Shown: one piece after another, positions 8,269-16,851 of the stretch | Layout: each line of letters starts with the position of its first letter | Position numbering within the stretch: the first letter of the stretch is position 1 | Assembly (NCBI RefSeq): GCF_036038375.1 | Contig: NZ_CP107935.1 | Coordinates: 7,440,001 to 7,504,000, forward strand | DNA from: Streptomyces sp. NBC_00414 | GTDB taxonomy: Bacteria; Actinomycetota; Actinomycetes; Streptomycetales; Streptomycetaceae | DNA: 64,000 bases | Direction: 5' to 3' | The notes under the pieces: generated by a model | Seen by the model: the letters and a program-made list of their open reading frames with translations, nothing else | Databases searched by the model: none | What the model was told of the DNA's origin: nothing | Made by a program: the position numbers and the translations under genes

Positions 8269-9213
8269 GTGAGTACCGTTCCCGATATCCGTACCCTGCC
8301 CGTGCCCGACGGCCTGGAGGGCGAGCGTGTCGACGCCGCCATCTCCCGCATGTTCGGCTTCTCCCGTACGAAGGCCGCCGAGCTCGCCGCGGCGGGGAAG
8401 GTCACGGTCGACGGCTCGGTGGTCGGGAAGTCCGAGCGGGTGCACGGCGGCGCCTGGATGGAAGTCGAGATGCCACAGGCCGCCCCGCCCGTGCAGATCG
8501 TCGCCGAACCCGTCGAGGGCATGGAGATCGTGCACGACGACGACGACGTGGTCGTGATCGTCAAGCCGGTCGGTGTCGCCGCGCACCCCAGCCCCGGCTG
8601 GTCGGGCCCCACCGTGATCGGCGGCCTCGCCGCCGCCGGGTACCGGATCTCCACCTCGGGCGCCGCCGAGCGCCAGGGCATCGTGCACCGCCTCGACGTG
8701 GGCACGTCCGGCCTGATGGTGGTCGCCAAGTCGGAGTACGCGTACACGTCGCTCAAGCGTCAGTTCAAGGAGCGCACGGTGGACAAGCGCTATCACGCGC
8801 TTGTCCAGGGCCACCCCGACCCGACCAGCGGCACCATCGACGCGCCCATCGGCAGGCACCCGAACCACGACTACAAGTGGGCGGTCACCGCCGAGGGCAA
8901 GCCCTCCGTGACGCACTACGACCTGATCGAGGCGTTCCGCTCGGCCTCGCTGCTCGACATCAAGCTGGAGACCGGGCGCACGCACCAGATCCGCGTCCAC
9001 ATGTCGGCCCATCGGCACCCCTGCGTCGGCGACCTGACGTACGGCGCCGACCCGACCCTGTCCAAGCGGCTCGGGCTCACCCGGCAGTGGCTGCAGGCGG
9101 TACGGCTCGGATTCGAGCACCCCGGGGACGGGCAGTGGGTCGAGTTCGAGGCCGGCTACGCGGACGACCTTCAGGAGGCGCTGGACCGCGTGCGGGAGGA
9201 AAGCAACGCATGA
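8269..9213 (+). CDS. RluD-family 23S rRNA pseudouridine synthase
   Basis: Converts uridine to pseudouridine in RNA; the best family match is RluD/RluA acting on large-subunit rRNA. An S4 RNA-binding domain (about residues 17-75) precedes the catalytic domain, whose nucleophile is Asp143 in HRLDVGTSGLMVV. ETGRTHQIRVHM is also conserved. The 314-residue length is normal. The GTG start has no SD; CATACT lies six bases upstream, so the transcript may be leaderless. The stop overlaps the next start by four bases (ATGA). Confidence 0.92.
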   Translation: MSTVPDIRTLPVPDGLEGERVDAAISRMFGFSRTKAAELAAAGKVTVDGSVVGKSERVHGGAWMEVEMPQAAPPVQIVAEPVEGMEIVHDDDDVVVIVKPVGVAAHPSPGWSGPTVIGGLAAAGYRISTSGAAERQGIVHRLDVGTSGLMVVAKSEYAYTSLKRQFKERTVDKRYHALVQGHPDPTSGTIDAPIGRHPNHDYKWAVTAEGKPSVTHYDLIEAFRSASLLDIKLETGRTHQIRVHMSAHRHPCVGDLTYGADPTLSKRLGLTRQWLQAVRLGFEHPGDGQWVEFEAGYADDLQEALDRVREESNA

Positions 9214-9692
9214 GCCCGTCGTCGAGCCCGTCGCCCTGCGTGGTGCGGGTCGCCGAGGATCCCGCCGACCGTGAGGCCTGCTTCGCGGTGCGCAGGGAGG
9301 TCTTCGTCGTCGAGCAGCGGGTCCCCGAGGACCTTGAGTACGACGCGTACGACGACGAGGCCGTGCATGTGCTCGCCGTGCGCGAGGACGGACTGCCGCT
9401 CGGCGCGGGACGGCTGCTGCACGGCGGGGCGGCGGCCGGCCGGACCGGTGGGGAGTCCGGGGTCGGCTCCCTGGGGCGGCTCGCCGTCGTGAAGGCCGCA
9501 CGGGGGCTGGGTATCGGGGTCGCGCTCGTGCGGGGCATCGAGGACGTGGCACGCGCGCGCGGGCTGGCGGCGGTGGATCTGCATGCGCAGACGCATGCGC
9601 TTCGGTTCTACGAGCGGCTGGGTTATGTGGCCTACGGGCCCGAGTTTCCCGACGCCGGGATACCGCACCGGGCGATGCGGCGCTCCCTCTAG
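9210..9692 (+). CDS. GNAT family N-acetyltransferase
   Basis: 160-residue acetyl-CoA-dependent acyltransferase of the ElaA-like type. VFVVEQRVPEDLEYDAYDDE near the N-terminus, the acetyl-CoA pocket LGRLAVVKAARGLGIG (about residues 90-105) and the C-terminal FYERLGYVAYGPEFPDAGIPH are all typical. The substrate cannot be read from the sequence. ATG 9210 overlaps the pseudouridine synthase stop, so the two are probably translationally coupled. Confidence 0.88.
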   Translation: MSPSSSPSPCVVRVAEDPADREACFAVRREVFVVEQRVPEDLEYDAYDDEAVHVLAVREDGLPLGAGRLLHGGAAAGRTGGESGVGSLGRLAVVKAARGLGIGVALVRGIEDVARARGLAAVDLHAQTHALRFYERLGYVAYGPEFPDAGIPHRAMRRSL

Positions 9693-9869
9693 GCGTTGGC
9701 GGGTTCTGGCGGCGCCCTTGAGGGGTGCTCCTGGTGGGGCGCCACTGACAGGGTGCCTCTGGTGGGTGGAGTCGCCGGAGTGGCGGGGCGGCTGCGTGTG
9801 GATCCGGTCTGCGGTGGCACGCTTGGGGTCTGGCCTGTTTTGACCGTCTAGATCCCTGGAGCCCTGAAC

Positions 9870-11456
9870 GTGGACCAGTTGGCCCTGCTGTTCGTGCTGC
9901 TCCTCGCGGCCGTCGTGAGCGTTCCGCTGGGGGACCGCCTCGGGCTCCCCTCGCCGGTGCTGATGACCCTGCTCGGGATCGTGCTGGCCGTCCTCGAATT
10001 CGTACCGAACGTGGACATCCCGCCCGAGCTGATCCTGCCCGCGCTGCTTCCACCCCTGCTCTACGCCGCCGTACGGCGCACCTCCTGGCGGCAGTTCACC
10101 GCCAACAAGCGGCCCATCTTCCTGCTCGCCGTGGCCCTGGTGTTCGTCACCACCGCCGTGGTCGCCGCGGTCGCCCACACGATCGTGCCCGGGCTGCCGA
10201 TCGCCGCCGCCGTGGCGCTGGGCGCGCTGGTGGCGCCGCCCGACCCGGTCGCGGCGACCGCCGTCGCGGGGCAGCTCGGGCTGCCGCGCCGCCTGGTGTC
10301 GATCCTGGAGGGCGAGGGTCTGTTCAACGACGTGACGGCCATCGTGCTCTACCACGTGGCCATCGCCGCCGCGATCAGCGGCTCCTTCTCCCTGCCGGGC
10401 GCGGCCCTCGACTTCCTGCTGTCCGCGGTCGTCGCGGTCGCCGTGGGGCTCGGGCTCGGCTGGGCCGCGAACCGGTTGATGGACTCACTCGGGGACCCGA
10501 CGCTGCAGATCAGCCTGACCCTGCTCGTGCCGTACGCCTCGTACGTGCTGGCCGAGGAACTGCACGGGTCCGGCGTGCTGGCGGTGCTCACCACGGCGCT
10601 GTTCCTGGCGGAGTACGCGAACAACGCCGACGACGTCATGACGAGGCTCGCCGGGCACACCTTCTGGAACATCGTCGACACGCTGGTCACCGGGGTGGCC
10701 TTCGGGCTCATCGGACTGGAGCTGCACAACGCGATCAGGACGGCGTCGGGGCGCTGGGGGGAGATGCTCGGCTGGGCCGCCGCGATCGTGGGCGTCGTCG
10801 TGCTCGTACGGCTGGCGTGGCTGCTGCCCGCCACCTGGCTGACCAAGCGGCTGCACGCGAAACGGGACCTCGACGAGGACATCCCGACGACCTGGCGGGA
10901 GACCGTCGTCATGTGGTGGGCCGGGATGCGCGGGGTGGCCTCCGTCGCGCTGGCGCTGGCCATCCCGTTGAAGACGGACAGCGGGGAGCCGTTCCCCAAC
11001 CGGGACGAGATGATCTTCATCGCGTTCGGGGTGATCATGGCGACGCTCGTGGTGCAGGGGCTGACCCTGCCGTGGCTGGTGCGGAAGCTGGGGGTGCAGG
11101 CCGACACCGACCGGGAGAAGGACTTCGAGAAGACGCTCGCCGTGCGGGCGGCCAAGGCGGCGAAGCAGCGGCTGAAGGAGCTCGGGGAGACGGAGGATCT
11201 GTCCGACGAGCTCACCGAGCAGTTGCTGCGGCGGGCGTTCGACATCGGGTACCGGATCAGTCCGGACCTGGGGGAGGACGAGCGGCGGGAGGCGCATGAG
11301 CAGCGGGCTCTTCGGATCAAGAAGGTGCGGCGGATTCAGGGGGAGATGATGTCCGCTGCGCGGCATGAGGTGTTGGCCGCGCGTAGTGAGGCGGGGGCCA
11401 ATCCTGAGGTCGTCGACCGGGTGTTGCGGCACCTGGATGTGCGGAGTCTGAAGTAG
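9870..11456 (+). CDS. Na+/H+ antiporter, CPA1 family
   Basis: Monovalent cation/proton exchanger in the cell membrane. The first 400 residues are about twelve hydrophobic segments. Conserved CPA1 features include ALVAPPDPVAATAVAGQLGLP and the LEGEGLFNDVTAIVLYHVA ion-binding helix with its Asn-Asp pair. A charged cytoplasmic tail of about 115 residues (from QADTDREKDFEKTLAV) is probably regulatory. GTG 9870 has TGGAG about nine bases upstream. The 9693-9869 gap holds only weak imperfect repeats and a possible 7-bp hairpin near 9709-9743. Confidence 0.9.
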   Translation: MDQLALLFVLLLAAVVSVPLGDRLGLPSPVLMTLLGIVLAVLEFVPNVDIPPELILPALLPPLLYAAVRRTSWRQFTANKRPIFLLAVALVFVTTAVVAAVAHTIVPGLPIAAAVALGALVAPPDPVAATAVAGQLGLPRRLVSILEGEGLFNDVTAIVLYHVAIAAAISGSFSLPGAALDFLLSAVVAVAVGLGLGWAANRLMDSLGDPTLQISLTLLVPYASYVLAEELHGSGVLAVLTTALFLAEYANNADDVMTRLAGHTFWNIVDTLVTGVAFGLIGLELHNAIRTASGRWGEMLGWAAAIVGVVVLVRLAWLLPATWLTKRLHAKRDLDEDIPTTWRETVVMWWAGMRGVASVALALAIPLKTDSGEPFPNRDEMIFIAFGVIMATLVVQGLTLPWLVRKLGVQADTDREKDFEKTLAVRAAKAAKQRLKELGETEDLSDELTEQLLRRAFDIGYRISPDLGEDERREAHEQRALRIKKVRRIQGEMMSAARHEVLAARSEAGANPEVVDRVLRHLDVRSLK

Positions 11457-11532
11457 GCCCTTGGCCTGGCCGGCCTTGGGGCGTTCGCGTTCGTGGGTGG
11501 GTGGGTGGGTGCGGGTTCGGTGAGGGCTTCTC

Positions 11533-11614
11533 GCGCCGTTCCCCGCGCCCCTGAAGGCCAAAAGATTGCGCCGTTCCCCGCGCCCCCAGGGGGCAGGGGC
11601 GCGGGGAACGGCGC
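11533..11614. repeat. GCGCCGTTCCCCGCGCCCC repeat, three copies forming a hairpin
   Basis: Copies start at 11533 and 11568 on the plus strand and an inverted copy occupies 11596-11614. The 11568-11586 and 11596-11614 arms are perfectly complementary over 19 bp, so the element probably works as a two-way terminator between the convergent antiporter and MscS genes. It belongs to a family found throughout this window. Confidence 0.85.
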
Positions 11615-11659
11615 GGACGGCCCCACCGGGGCCGCGCTTGAAGGCGTTTCGGGGATGGG

Positions 11660-12787
11660 TCAGCCGCGGCCTGTTCGCGGGGGCTCCGTCACCCGGCCTC
11701 GGGTCGTGGTGCGGGGGCGGTGCGTCTCGGTGCCGTTCGAGCCGGCGGTGCCCGGCGGAAGGATCGCGTCGGCCGTGTTGACGCGCGGCAGGGCGTACGG
11801 GTGGTGGACGGTCAGCCAGCGGAGCATCTGCTCGCGGACCGTGACCCGGACCGTCCAGACGTCGTCCGCGTCCTTCGCGGTGACCAGCGCCCGCACCTCC
11901 ATCGTGCTGGGGGTGGAGTCGGTCACGGCAAGGCCGTAGTCCCGGCCGTCCCAGGCGGGGCATTCACGGAGGATGTCCCGGAGCTTGTTGCGCATCTCCT
12001 CGACGGGAGCGCTGTGGTCCAGGTGGAAGAAGACCGTCCCGGTCATCTGCACACCGCCGCGGGACCAGTTCTCGAACGGCTGCGACGTGAAGTACGACAC
12101 CGGCATGGTGAACCGGCGCTCGTCCCAGGTGCGCACGGTCAGGAAGGTGAGCGTGATCTCGTCGACCGTGCCCCACTCCCCGTTCACCACCACCGTGTCC
12201 CCGAGCCGCACCATGTCGCCGAAGGCGATCTGCAGCCCGGCGAACATGTTGCTGAGCGTGGACTGCGCGGCGACACCGGCGACGATGCCGAGGATGCCGG
12301 CCGAGGCGAGCAGGGAGGCGCCGGCCGCGCGCATCGCCGGGAACGTCAGCAGCATGGCGGCGACCGCCACCACACCGACGATCGCGGAGACCACGCGCTG
12401 GATCAGCGTCACCTGCGTACGGACGCGGCGGACCCTGGCCGGGTCGCGGTGGGCATGGGCGTAGCGGGAGTACGAGGACTCCACGATCGCCGTGGCGATC
12501 CGCACCATGAGCCAGGCGGCGGACCCGATGAGGACCAGGTTCAGGGTCTGGCCGATCCCCGCGGAGTGGTCGGCGCCGATCTCCGCCTGGTCGTAGGACC
12601 CTCTCAGCAGTGCGACGCACATCACGAACTGCAGCGGAAGACGGCAGCGGCGCAGCAGGCCCCACAGCTTGACCTGGGGGTGGCGTTGATCGGCGCGTCG
12701 CAGCAGCAGGTCGGCGATCCAGCCGACCAGCAGCGTCAGTACGACAGAGCCACCGATCACGATCAGCGGGCGAAGCACGTTCTCCAT
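11660..12787 (-). CDS. Small-conductance mechanosensitive channel, MscS family
   Basis: 375-residue membrane protein with an N-terminal hydrophobic helix, further membrane segments (about residues 45-180) and the MscS pore and beta domain (about 180-260). GILGIVAGVAAQSTLSNMFAGLQIAFGDMVRLGDTV shortens here to the diagnostic QSTLSNMFAGLQIAFGDMVR. A soluble domain and a short basic tail follow. The channel would release solutes on hypo-osmotic shock. The gene stands alone, convergent with the antiporter and divergent from the hydrolase gene at 12885. Confidence 0.9.
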   Translation of the reverse strand: MENVLRPLIVIGGSVVLTLLVGWIADLLLRRADQRHPQVKLWGLLRRCRLPLQFVMCVALLRGSYDQAEIGADHSAGIGQTLNLVLIGSAAWLMVRIATAIVESSYSRYAHAHRDPARVRRVRTQVTLIQRVVSAIVGVVAVAAMLLTFPAMRAAGASLLASAGILGIVAGVAAQSTLSNMFAGLQIAFGDMVRLGDTVVVNGEWGTVDEITLTFLTVRTWDERRFTMPVSYFTSQPFENWSRGGVQMTGTVFFHLDHSAPVEEMRNKLRDILRECPAWDGRDYGLAVTDSTPSTMEVRALVTAKDADDVWTVRVTVREQMLRWLTVHHPYALPRVNTADAILPPGTAGSNGTETHRPRTTTRGRVTEPPRTGRG

Positions 12788-12884
12788 GCCTTCGACCGTA
12801 ACCGGCTCATGGGGGTCACTAACCTGTGGGCCCGGTCATATCCGAGGTGACGGAGTTGTCAGTGGTGGCTGGCACCATGGCTTC

Positions 12885-13454
12885 ATGAACATCATGCTCT
12901 TCCATTCGACCTACGGTCTGCGGCCCGCGGTGCGGGACGCCGCCGACCGTCTGCGTGCGGCCGGACACGAGGTGTGGACGCCCGATCTCTTCGAGGGGCG
13001 CACCTTCGGGACCGTGGAGGAGGGCATGGCCTTCAAGGACGAGCTGGGCAAGGACGAGCTGCTCAAGCGCGCCATCCTGGCCGCGGCGCCCTACTCGGAG
13101 CGGGGGCTCGTGTATGCCGGGTTCTCGCTGGGCGCGGCGACCGCGCAGACCCTGGCGCTCGGTGACGACAAGGCCCGCGGGCTGCTGCTCCTGCACGGCA
13201 CGTCCGACATCGCGGAGACCGCCTCGGTGGACGAGCTGCCGGTGCAGCTGCATGTCGCCGAGCCGGACGCCTTCGAGCCCGACGACTGGCTGACCGCCTG
13301 GTATCTGCAGATGGGCAAGGCGGGGGCCGACGTGGAGGTCTACAGATACGCGGGCGCCGGACACATCTACACGGACCCCGGCCTCCCGGACTACGACGAG
13401 GAGGCCGCCGAGGCCACCTGGCGGGTGGCTATCGGCTTCCTCGAAACCCTGTAG
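12885..13454 (+). CDS. Dienelactone hydrolase family protein
   Basis: 189-residue alpha/beta hydrolase. MNIMLFHSTYGLRPAVRDAA is the family's N-terminal strand. The nucleophile position is in YAGFSLGAATAQ, where Ser replaces the Cys of classical dienelactone hydrolases. The catalytic His is likely in YAGAGHIYTDPGLPDY. Natural substrate unknown. The ATG has no clear SD, and CACCAT stands six bases upstream, so a leaderless message is possible. Confidence 0.85.
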   Translation: MNIMLFHSTYGLRPAVRDAADRLRAAGHEVWTPDLFEGRTFGTVEEGMAFKDELGKDELLKRAILAAAPYSERGLVYAGFSLGAATAQTLALGDDKARGLLLLHGTSDIAETASVDELPVQLHVAEPDAFEPDDWLTAWYLQMGKAGADVEVYRYAGAGHIYTDPGLPDYDEEAAEATWRVAIGFLETL

Positions 13455-13466
13455 ACGACGGACGGC

Positions 13467-13486
13467 AGCCCTTCGTGCAGAGGGCT
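13467..13486. terminator. Short hairpin between convergent genes
   Basis: AGCCCT (13467-13472) and AGGGCT (13481-13486) enclose an eight-base loop in the 31-base gap between the hydrolase and phoD stops. The stem is short, so the call is tentative. Confidence 0.4.
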
Positions 13487-15144
13487 CAGACCGGGTCGTA
13501 CGTCCGCTCGACCTTCTGCGTGCCGCTGCGCGTGCGGTACGAACGTGCCCAGGACGCCGTCGCGTTCGTGGTCGTACGGTCGGAGAGGACGTAGTAGTCC
13601 ATCTGCGCCCGCTCGGCGGTGAGGTCCAGGACGCCGTAGCCGTGGCGGTCGGTGTCGACCCAGTGGACGTGCCGGTTGGCGGCCCGGATCACCGGTGAGG
13701 CCAGGGCGGAGACCGTGCCCTCGGGGACCTTGACGATGTCGTCGAGGTTGTCCGAGGTCACCGAGGTGACGACGAACTCGGTGGCGGCGGAGGCCGACAG
13801 CGGATACGTACCGGCGTTGTACGGCACGTCGTTGGCCCAGGCCATGTGGATGTCGCCGGTGAGGAAGACCGTGTTGCGGATCGCGTTGTCCCGCAGGTGC
13901 GCGAGGAGTTCGCGGCGGTCGTCGGTGTACCCGTCCCACTGGTCGGTGTTGAGGGCGAGGCCCTCCGCGGGCAGGCCGAGCAGTTCGGCGAGGGGTTTCA
14001 GGAGTTCGGCGGAGAGCGAGCCGATGGCGAACGGGGCGATCATCACGGAGTTGCCGACCAGCCGCCAGCTGGTGTCGGAGGCTCGCAGGCCCGCCTTCAG
14101 CCAGTCGAGCTGGGCCCGCCCGGTGAGCGTACGGTCCGGGTCGTCCACCGAGCCGTTGCCCACCGACACCTGCTGCGAGCGGTACGAGCGCAGGTCGAGC
14201 AGCGAGAGGTCGGCGAGCTTGCCGAAGCGCAGCCGCCGGTAGGTGGTGCCCTCGATCGCGGGCCGGACCGGCATCCACTCGAAGTAGGCCTGCTTGGCGG
14301 CCGACCGGCGGGCGGACCAGGCGCCCTCGGCGCCCTCGGTGTGGTTCCCCGCGCCGCCCGACCAGGTGTCGTCGGCGAACTCGTGGTCGTCCCAGATCGC
14401 GATGACCGGGGCCGCCACATGCAGGGCCTGGAGGTCGGGGTCCGTCTTGTAACGGCCGTGCCGGATGCGGTAGTCGGCGAGGGTGACGATCTCGTGCGCC
14501 GGGGCGTGCGGGCGCACGACGGTGTCCCGCGTCCCGTACTCGCCGGTGCCGTACTCGTAGATGTAGTCGCCCAGGTGCAGCCAGGCGTCCAGGTCGCCGC
14601 GCGCGGCGAGGTGCCGGTACGCGGAGAAGTAGCCGGCCTCCCAGTTGGCGCAGGACACCACGCCGAAGCGCATCCCGGCGACGGACGCGTCGTGGGCCGG
14701 GGCGGTACGGGTGCGGGCGGCCGGTGAGTCGGTGCCGCCGCCGGAGAAGCGGAACCAGTAGTCGGTGGCGGGCTTCAGACCGCGGATGTCCGCCTTGACG
14801 GTGTGGTCGGAGGCGGCGGTCGCGGTGGTGGAGCCCTTCGCGACGATCGTCGTGAACGCCTTGTCCGTGGCCACCGTCCAGCCGACCTCGACGTCCGGGC
14901 CGAGCCCGGAGCCGGGGGTCGCCTCTGCCGTCGGCGTCACCCGGGTCCACAGGAGGACGCCGTCCGGCAGCGGGTCGCCCGAGGCGACGCCGTGCAGGAA
15001 CGCCGGGGCCTCGGCGGCGCGGGCCGGCAGCGCCGCGGCGAGCGGGGCCCCGAGCACGGCGGTGGCCGCGGCCGCCTTGACCACCGTACGGCGGCTCGGG
15101 GCGGGGGAGTCGGGGCTGGAGTGGGATTTGATGCGACTGGTCAC
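13486..15144 (-). CDS. phoD: Alkaline phosphatase D, Tat-exported
   Basis: Secreted phosphodiesterase/phosphatase that releases phosphate from organic esters. A twin-arginine signal (SRRTVVKAAAATAVLGAP, cleavage near ARAAEA at about residue 44) is followed by the PhoD N-terminal beta domain and the metallophosphatase domain. Metal-site motifs are visible: VSCANWEAGYFSAYRHLA, HLGDYIYEYG, WDDHEFADDTW and FLTGDIHMAW. The 552-residue length is normal. Phosphate control by PhoP is known for streptomycete phoD; the upstream region contains only a weak candidate box (see findings). GTGACCGG surrounds the start region. Confidence 0.95.
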   Translation of the reverse strand: MTSRIKSHSSPDSPAPSRRTVVKAAAATAVLGAPLAAALPARAAEAPAFLHGVASGDPLPDGVLLWTRVTPTAEATPGSGLGPDVEVGWTVATDKAFTTIVAKGSTTATAASDHTVKADIRGLKPATDYWFRFSGGGTDSPAARTRTAPAHDASVAGMRFGVVSCANWEAGYFSAYRHLAARGDLDAWLHLGDYIYEYGTGEYGTRDTVVRPHAPAHEIVTLADYRIRHGRYKTDPDLQALHVAAPVIAIWDDHEFADDTWSGGAGNHTEGAEGAWSARRSAAKQAYFEWMPVRPAIEGTTYRRLRFGKLADLSLLDLRSYRSQQVSVGNGSVDDPDRTLTGRAQLDWLKAGLRASDTSWRLVGNSVMIAPFAIGSLSAELLKPLAELLGLPAEGLALNTDQWDGYTDDRRELLAHLRDNAIRNTVFLTGDIHMAWANDVPYNAGTYPLSASAATEFVVTSVTSDNLDDIVKVPEGTVSALASPVIRAANRHVHWVDTDRHGYGVLDLTAERAQMDYYVLSDRTTTNATASWARSYRTRSGTQKVERTYDPV

Positions 15145-15193
15145 GGCCGGTCACATTACTGATGGGTAGGGCTTTCTGTAAGGCGGAAGACGT

Positions 15194-15231
15194 GAAGGGC
15201 GGGCGAACGTGGGGAAGTTCGCCCGCCCTTC
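15194..15231 (-). terminator. Terminator of the DsbA-like gene
   Basis: GAAGGGCGGGCGAAC (15194-15208) and its exact complement (15217-15231) form a 15-bp stem with an eight-base loop, ten bases beyond the stop of the DsbA-like gene in the direction of its transcription. Confidence 0.8.
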
Positions 15232-15240
15232 AGAACCGCG

Positions 15241-16041
15241 CTACTTGGTGACGCCCGCGTCCTTGAGCGCCTTCTGCCAGTCGGCGACCGTGCTCGGGTT
15301 CGAGATCACCTTGTCGTTGATCTTGATGGTCGGCGTCGAGTCGACACCCTTGGCGTCGTCGAACGTCTTGCTCATCTTCATCGCCCAGGCGTCGTACGTG
15401 CCCTTCTTGACGGCGTCCTGGAACTTCTTGTTGTTCTTCAGCGCGTCCACCGAGTTCGCCACCTTGATCAGGTAGCTGTCCTTGGCGAGGTCGTCGGTTG
15501 TCTCCTCCGGGTGGTACTTCGTGGAGTACAGCGCGGTCTTGTACTCCAGGAAGGCCTCGGGGCTGACGTTCAGGGCGGCGCCGAGCGCGCTCACCCCGTT
15601 CTTCGAGCCCTCGCCGCCGAGGTTGCCGTCGAGGAACGTGCCGAGGGTGAAGGAGAGCTTGTAGTCGCCGTCCGTCATGCCCTTGTTGACGGTCTCGCCG
15701 ATCGTCTGCTCGAAGGAGGCGCAGGCCGGGCAGCGCGGGTCCTCGTAGAGGTGGACCGTGTTGTCGGTCTTGGACTCGCCGATGACGACGGTCGAGCCGT
15801 TCTTGCCGCTCGTGTTGGCGGGGGCGACGACCTTCGCGTCGGCGGCCTCGTCCCACTTCGAGGGCTCGTTGTTCTGCACGACGGCGTAGCCGATGCCGCC
15901 GGCTATCGCGAGGACCGCGACGATGGAACCGGCGACGATGATCTGCCGCTTGGCCTTGTCGCGCTTGGCCTGGCGCTCGCGCTCGATACGCAGCCGCTCA
16001 CGGGCCGCCGACTTCGAGGCCTGACTGTTCCGCTTGCTCAT
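15241..16041 (-). CDS. DsbA-like thioredoxin-fold membrane-anchored protein
   Basis: 266 residues. A basic N-terminus (RERLRIERERQAKRDKAKR) precedes one membrane helix (about 33-53, IIVAGSIVAVLAIAGGIGYA) and an extracytoplasmic DsbA-type thioredoxin domain. The redox motif is CPAC in YEDPRCPACASFEQ, with the cis-Pro in STPTIKIND. It probably oxidises or isomerises disulfides of exported proteins. The membrane gene at 16087 lies 45 bases upstream and is likely its operon partner. It resembles the gene at 47668 in layout. Confidence 0.88.
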   Translation of the reverse strand: MSKRNSQASKSAARERLRIERERQAKRDKAKRQIIVAGSIVAVLAIAGGIGYAVVQNNEPSKWDEAADAKVVAPANTSGKNGSTVVIGESKTDNTVHLYEDPRCPACASFEQTIGETVNKGMTDGDYKLSFTLGTFLDGNLGGEGSKNGVSALGAALNVSPEAFLEYKTALYSTKYHPEETTDDLAKDSYLIKVANSVDALKNNKKFQDAVKKGTYDAWAMKMSKTFDDAKGVDSTPTIKINDKVISNPSTVADWQKALKDAGVTK

Positions 16042-16086
16042 GATCGTTTCTCCGTGGGTGTGACAGGTGTACGGGGACGGGTGTGC

Positions 16087-16773
16087 TCAGGCGAAGACGG
16101 CCGAGCACGGCGGTCCACGCCGTCCCATCGAGTGCACGAAGAGCCGCGTACGCGTGGCGGCGACCCGGTGCGTGGGCCGCGGCAGCCGGCGCACCGGAGT
16201 GAGATGCACGGTCACCGCGGCGACCGCGACCAGCAGCGGACGGAAGGTGGCGGCCGCCATGGCGTCCAGGAGCTGCGCCAAGGCCCGCTCGCCGCGGCGC
16301 AGCCAGGCGGCTGCGAGGAGGCCGACGCCGATGTGCGCGCCGAGCAGCAGCCAGGCGGCGCCCGGGTCGGCCTGCGCGAGGAGGGCCGCGGCCGGTGTGG
16401 TCTCGCCGCCCGTCACCCGGGCCAGCGGGGTGCCGACCTCGCCGCCACCGCAGAGCATGTCGAGGCCGACGGAGCGCAGCGGGCCGGCGACCGGGCCGCC
16501 CGCCTTGCCGTAACAGGCGTGCTGACCCGCGGTGAACAGCGTGTCGGCGGCCAGTTCCAGCGGGATCAGCAGGGCGGCGATCCGCCCGAAGCCGCGCTCG
16601 CGGCCCGCCAGCGCGTACGCGACGACGAAGACGGCACCGGCGAGCGCGGCCACGGTGGCCAGCGGCAGGGGGACCCGGGACAGCAGCACGTGCGACGCGG
16701 TGCTGAGCGTCACGACCAGTGCCGTGAACAGCGCCGCGCGCACGGCTCTGAGCTGGGTCCCGGATATGTCCAT
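16087..16773 (-). CDS. Uncharacterised integral membrane protein beside a DsbA-like gene
   Basis: 228 residues with about five hydrophobic segments, starting MDISGTQLRAVRAALFTALV. Residues YGKAGGPVAGPLRSVGLDMLCGG include a Cys about 15 residues after a CYGK Cys. RPLLVAVAAVTVHLTPVRRL and a His/Arg-rich tail (RTRLFVHSMGRRGPP) close the protein. I cannot assign a family. The 45-base spacing to the DsbA-like gene suggests a shared transcript; a role in redox supply or in copper or haem handling is only a guess from that context. Confidence 0.7.
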   Translation of the reverse strand: MDISGTQLRAVRAALFTALVVTLSTASHVLLSRVPLPLATVAALAGAVFVVAYALAGRERGFGRIAALLIPLELAADTLFTAGQHACYGKAGGPVAGPLRSVGLDMLCGGGEVGTPLARVTGGETTPAAALLAQADPGAAWLLLGAHIGVGLLAAAWLRRGERALAQLLDAMAAATFRPLLVAVAAVTVHLTPVRRLPRPTHRVAATRTRLFVHSMGRRGPPCSAVFA

Positions 16774-16851
16774 AGCGGTGAAGAGTCTGTCACGTACTCC
16801 TGTAGGGGACCCCTAAAGGGTTCCTGTGCGTGTGCGGATGACCGCGAATGG

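Noticed and set aside
7347..9209. Open frame running from before lspA into the acetyltransferase gene
   Set aside because: The part before 9210 is a Gly/Arg-rich shadow of lspA and the pseudouridine synthase gene; the GNAT family sequence starts at the ATG overlapping the upstream stop.
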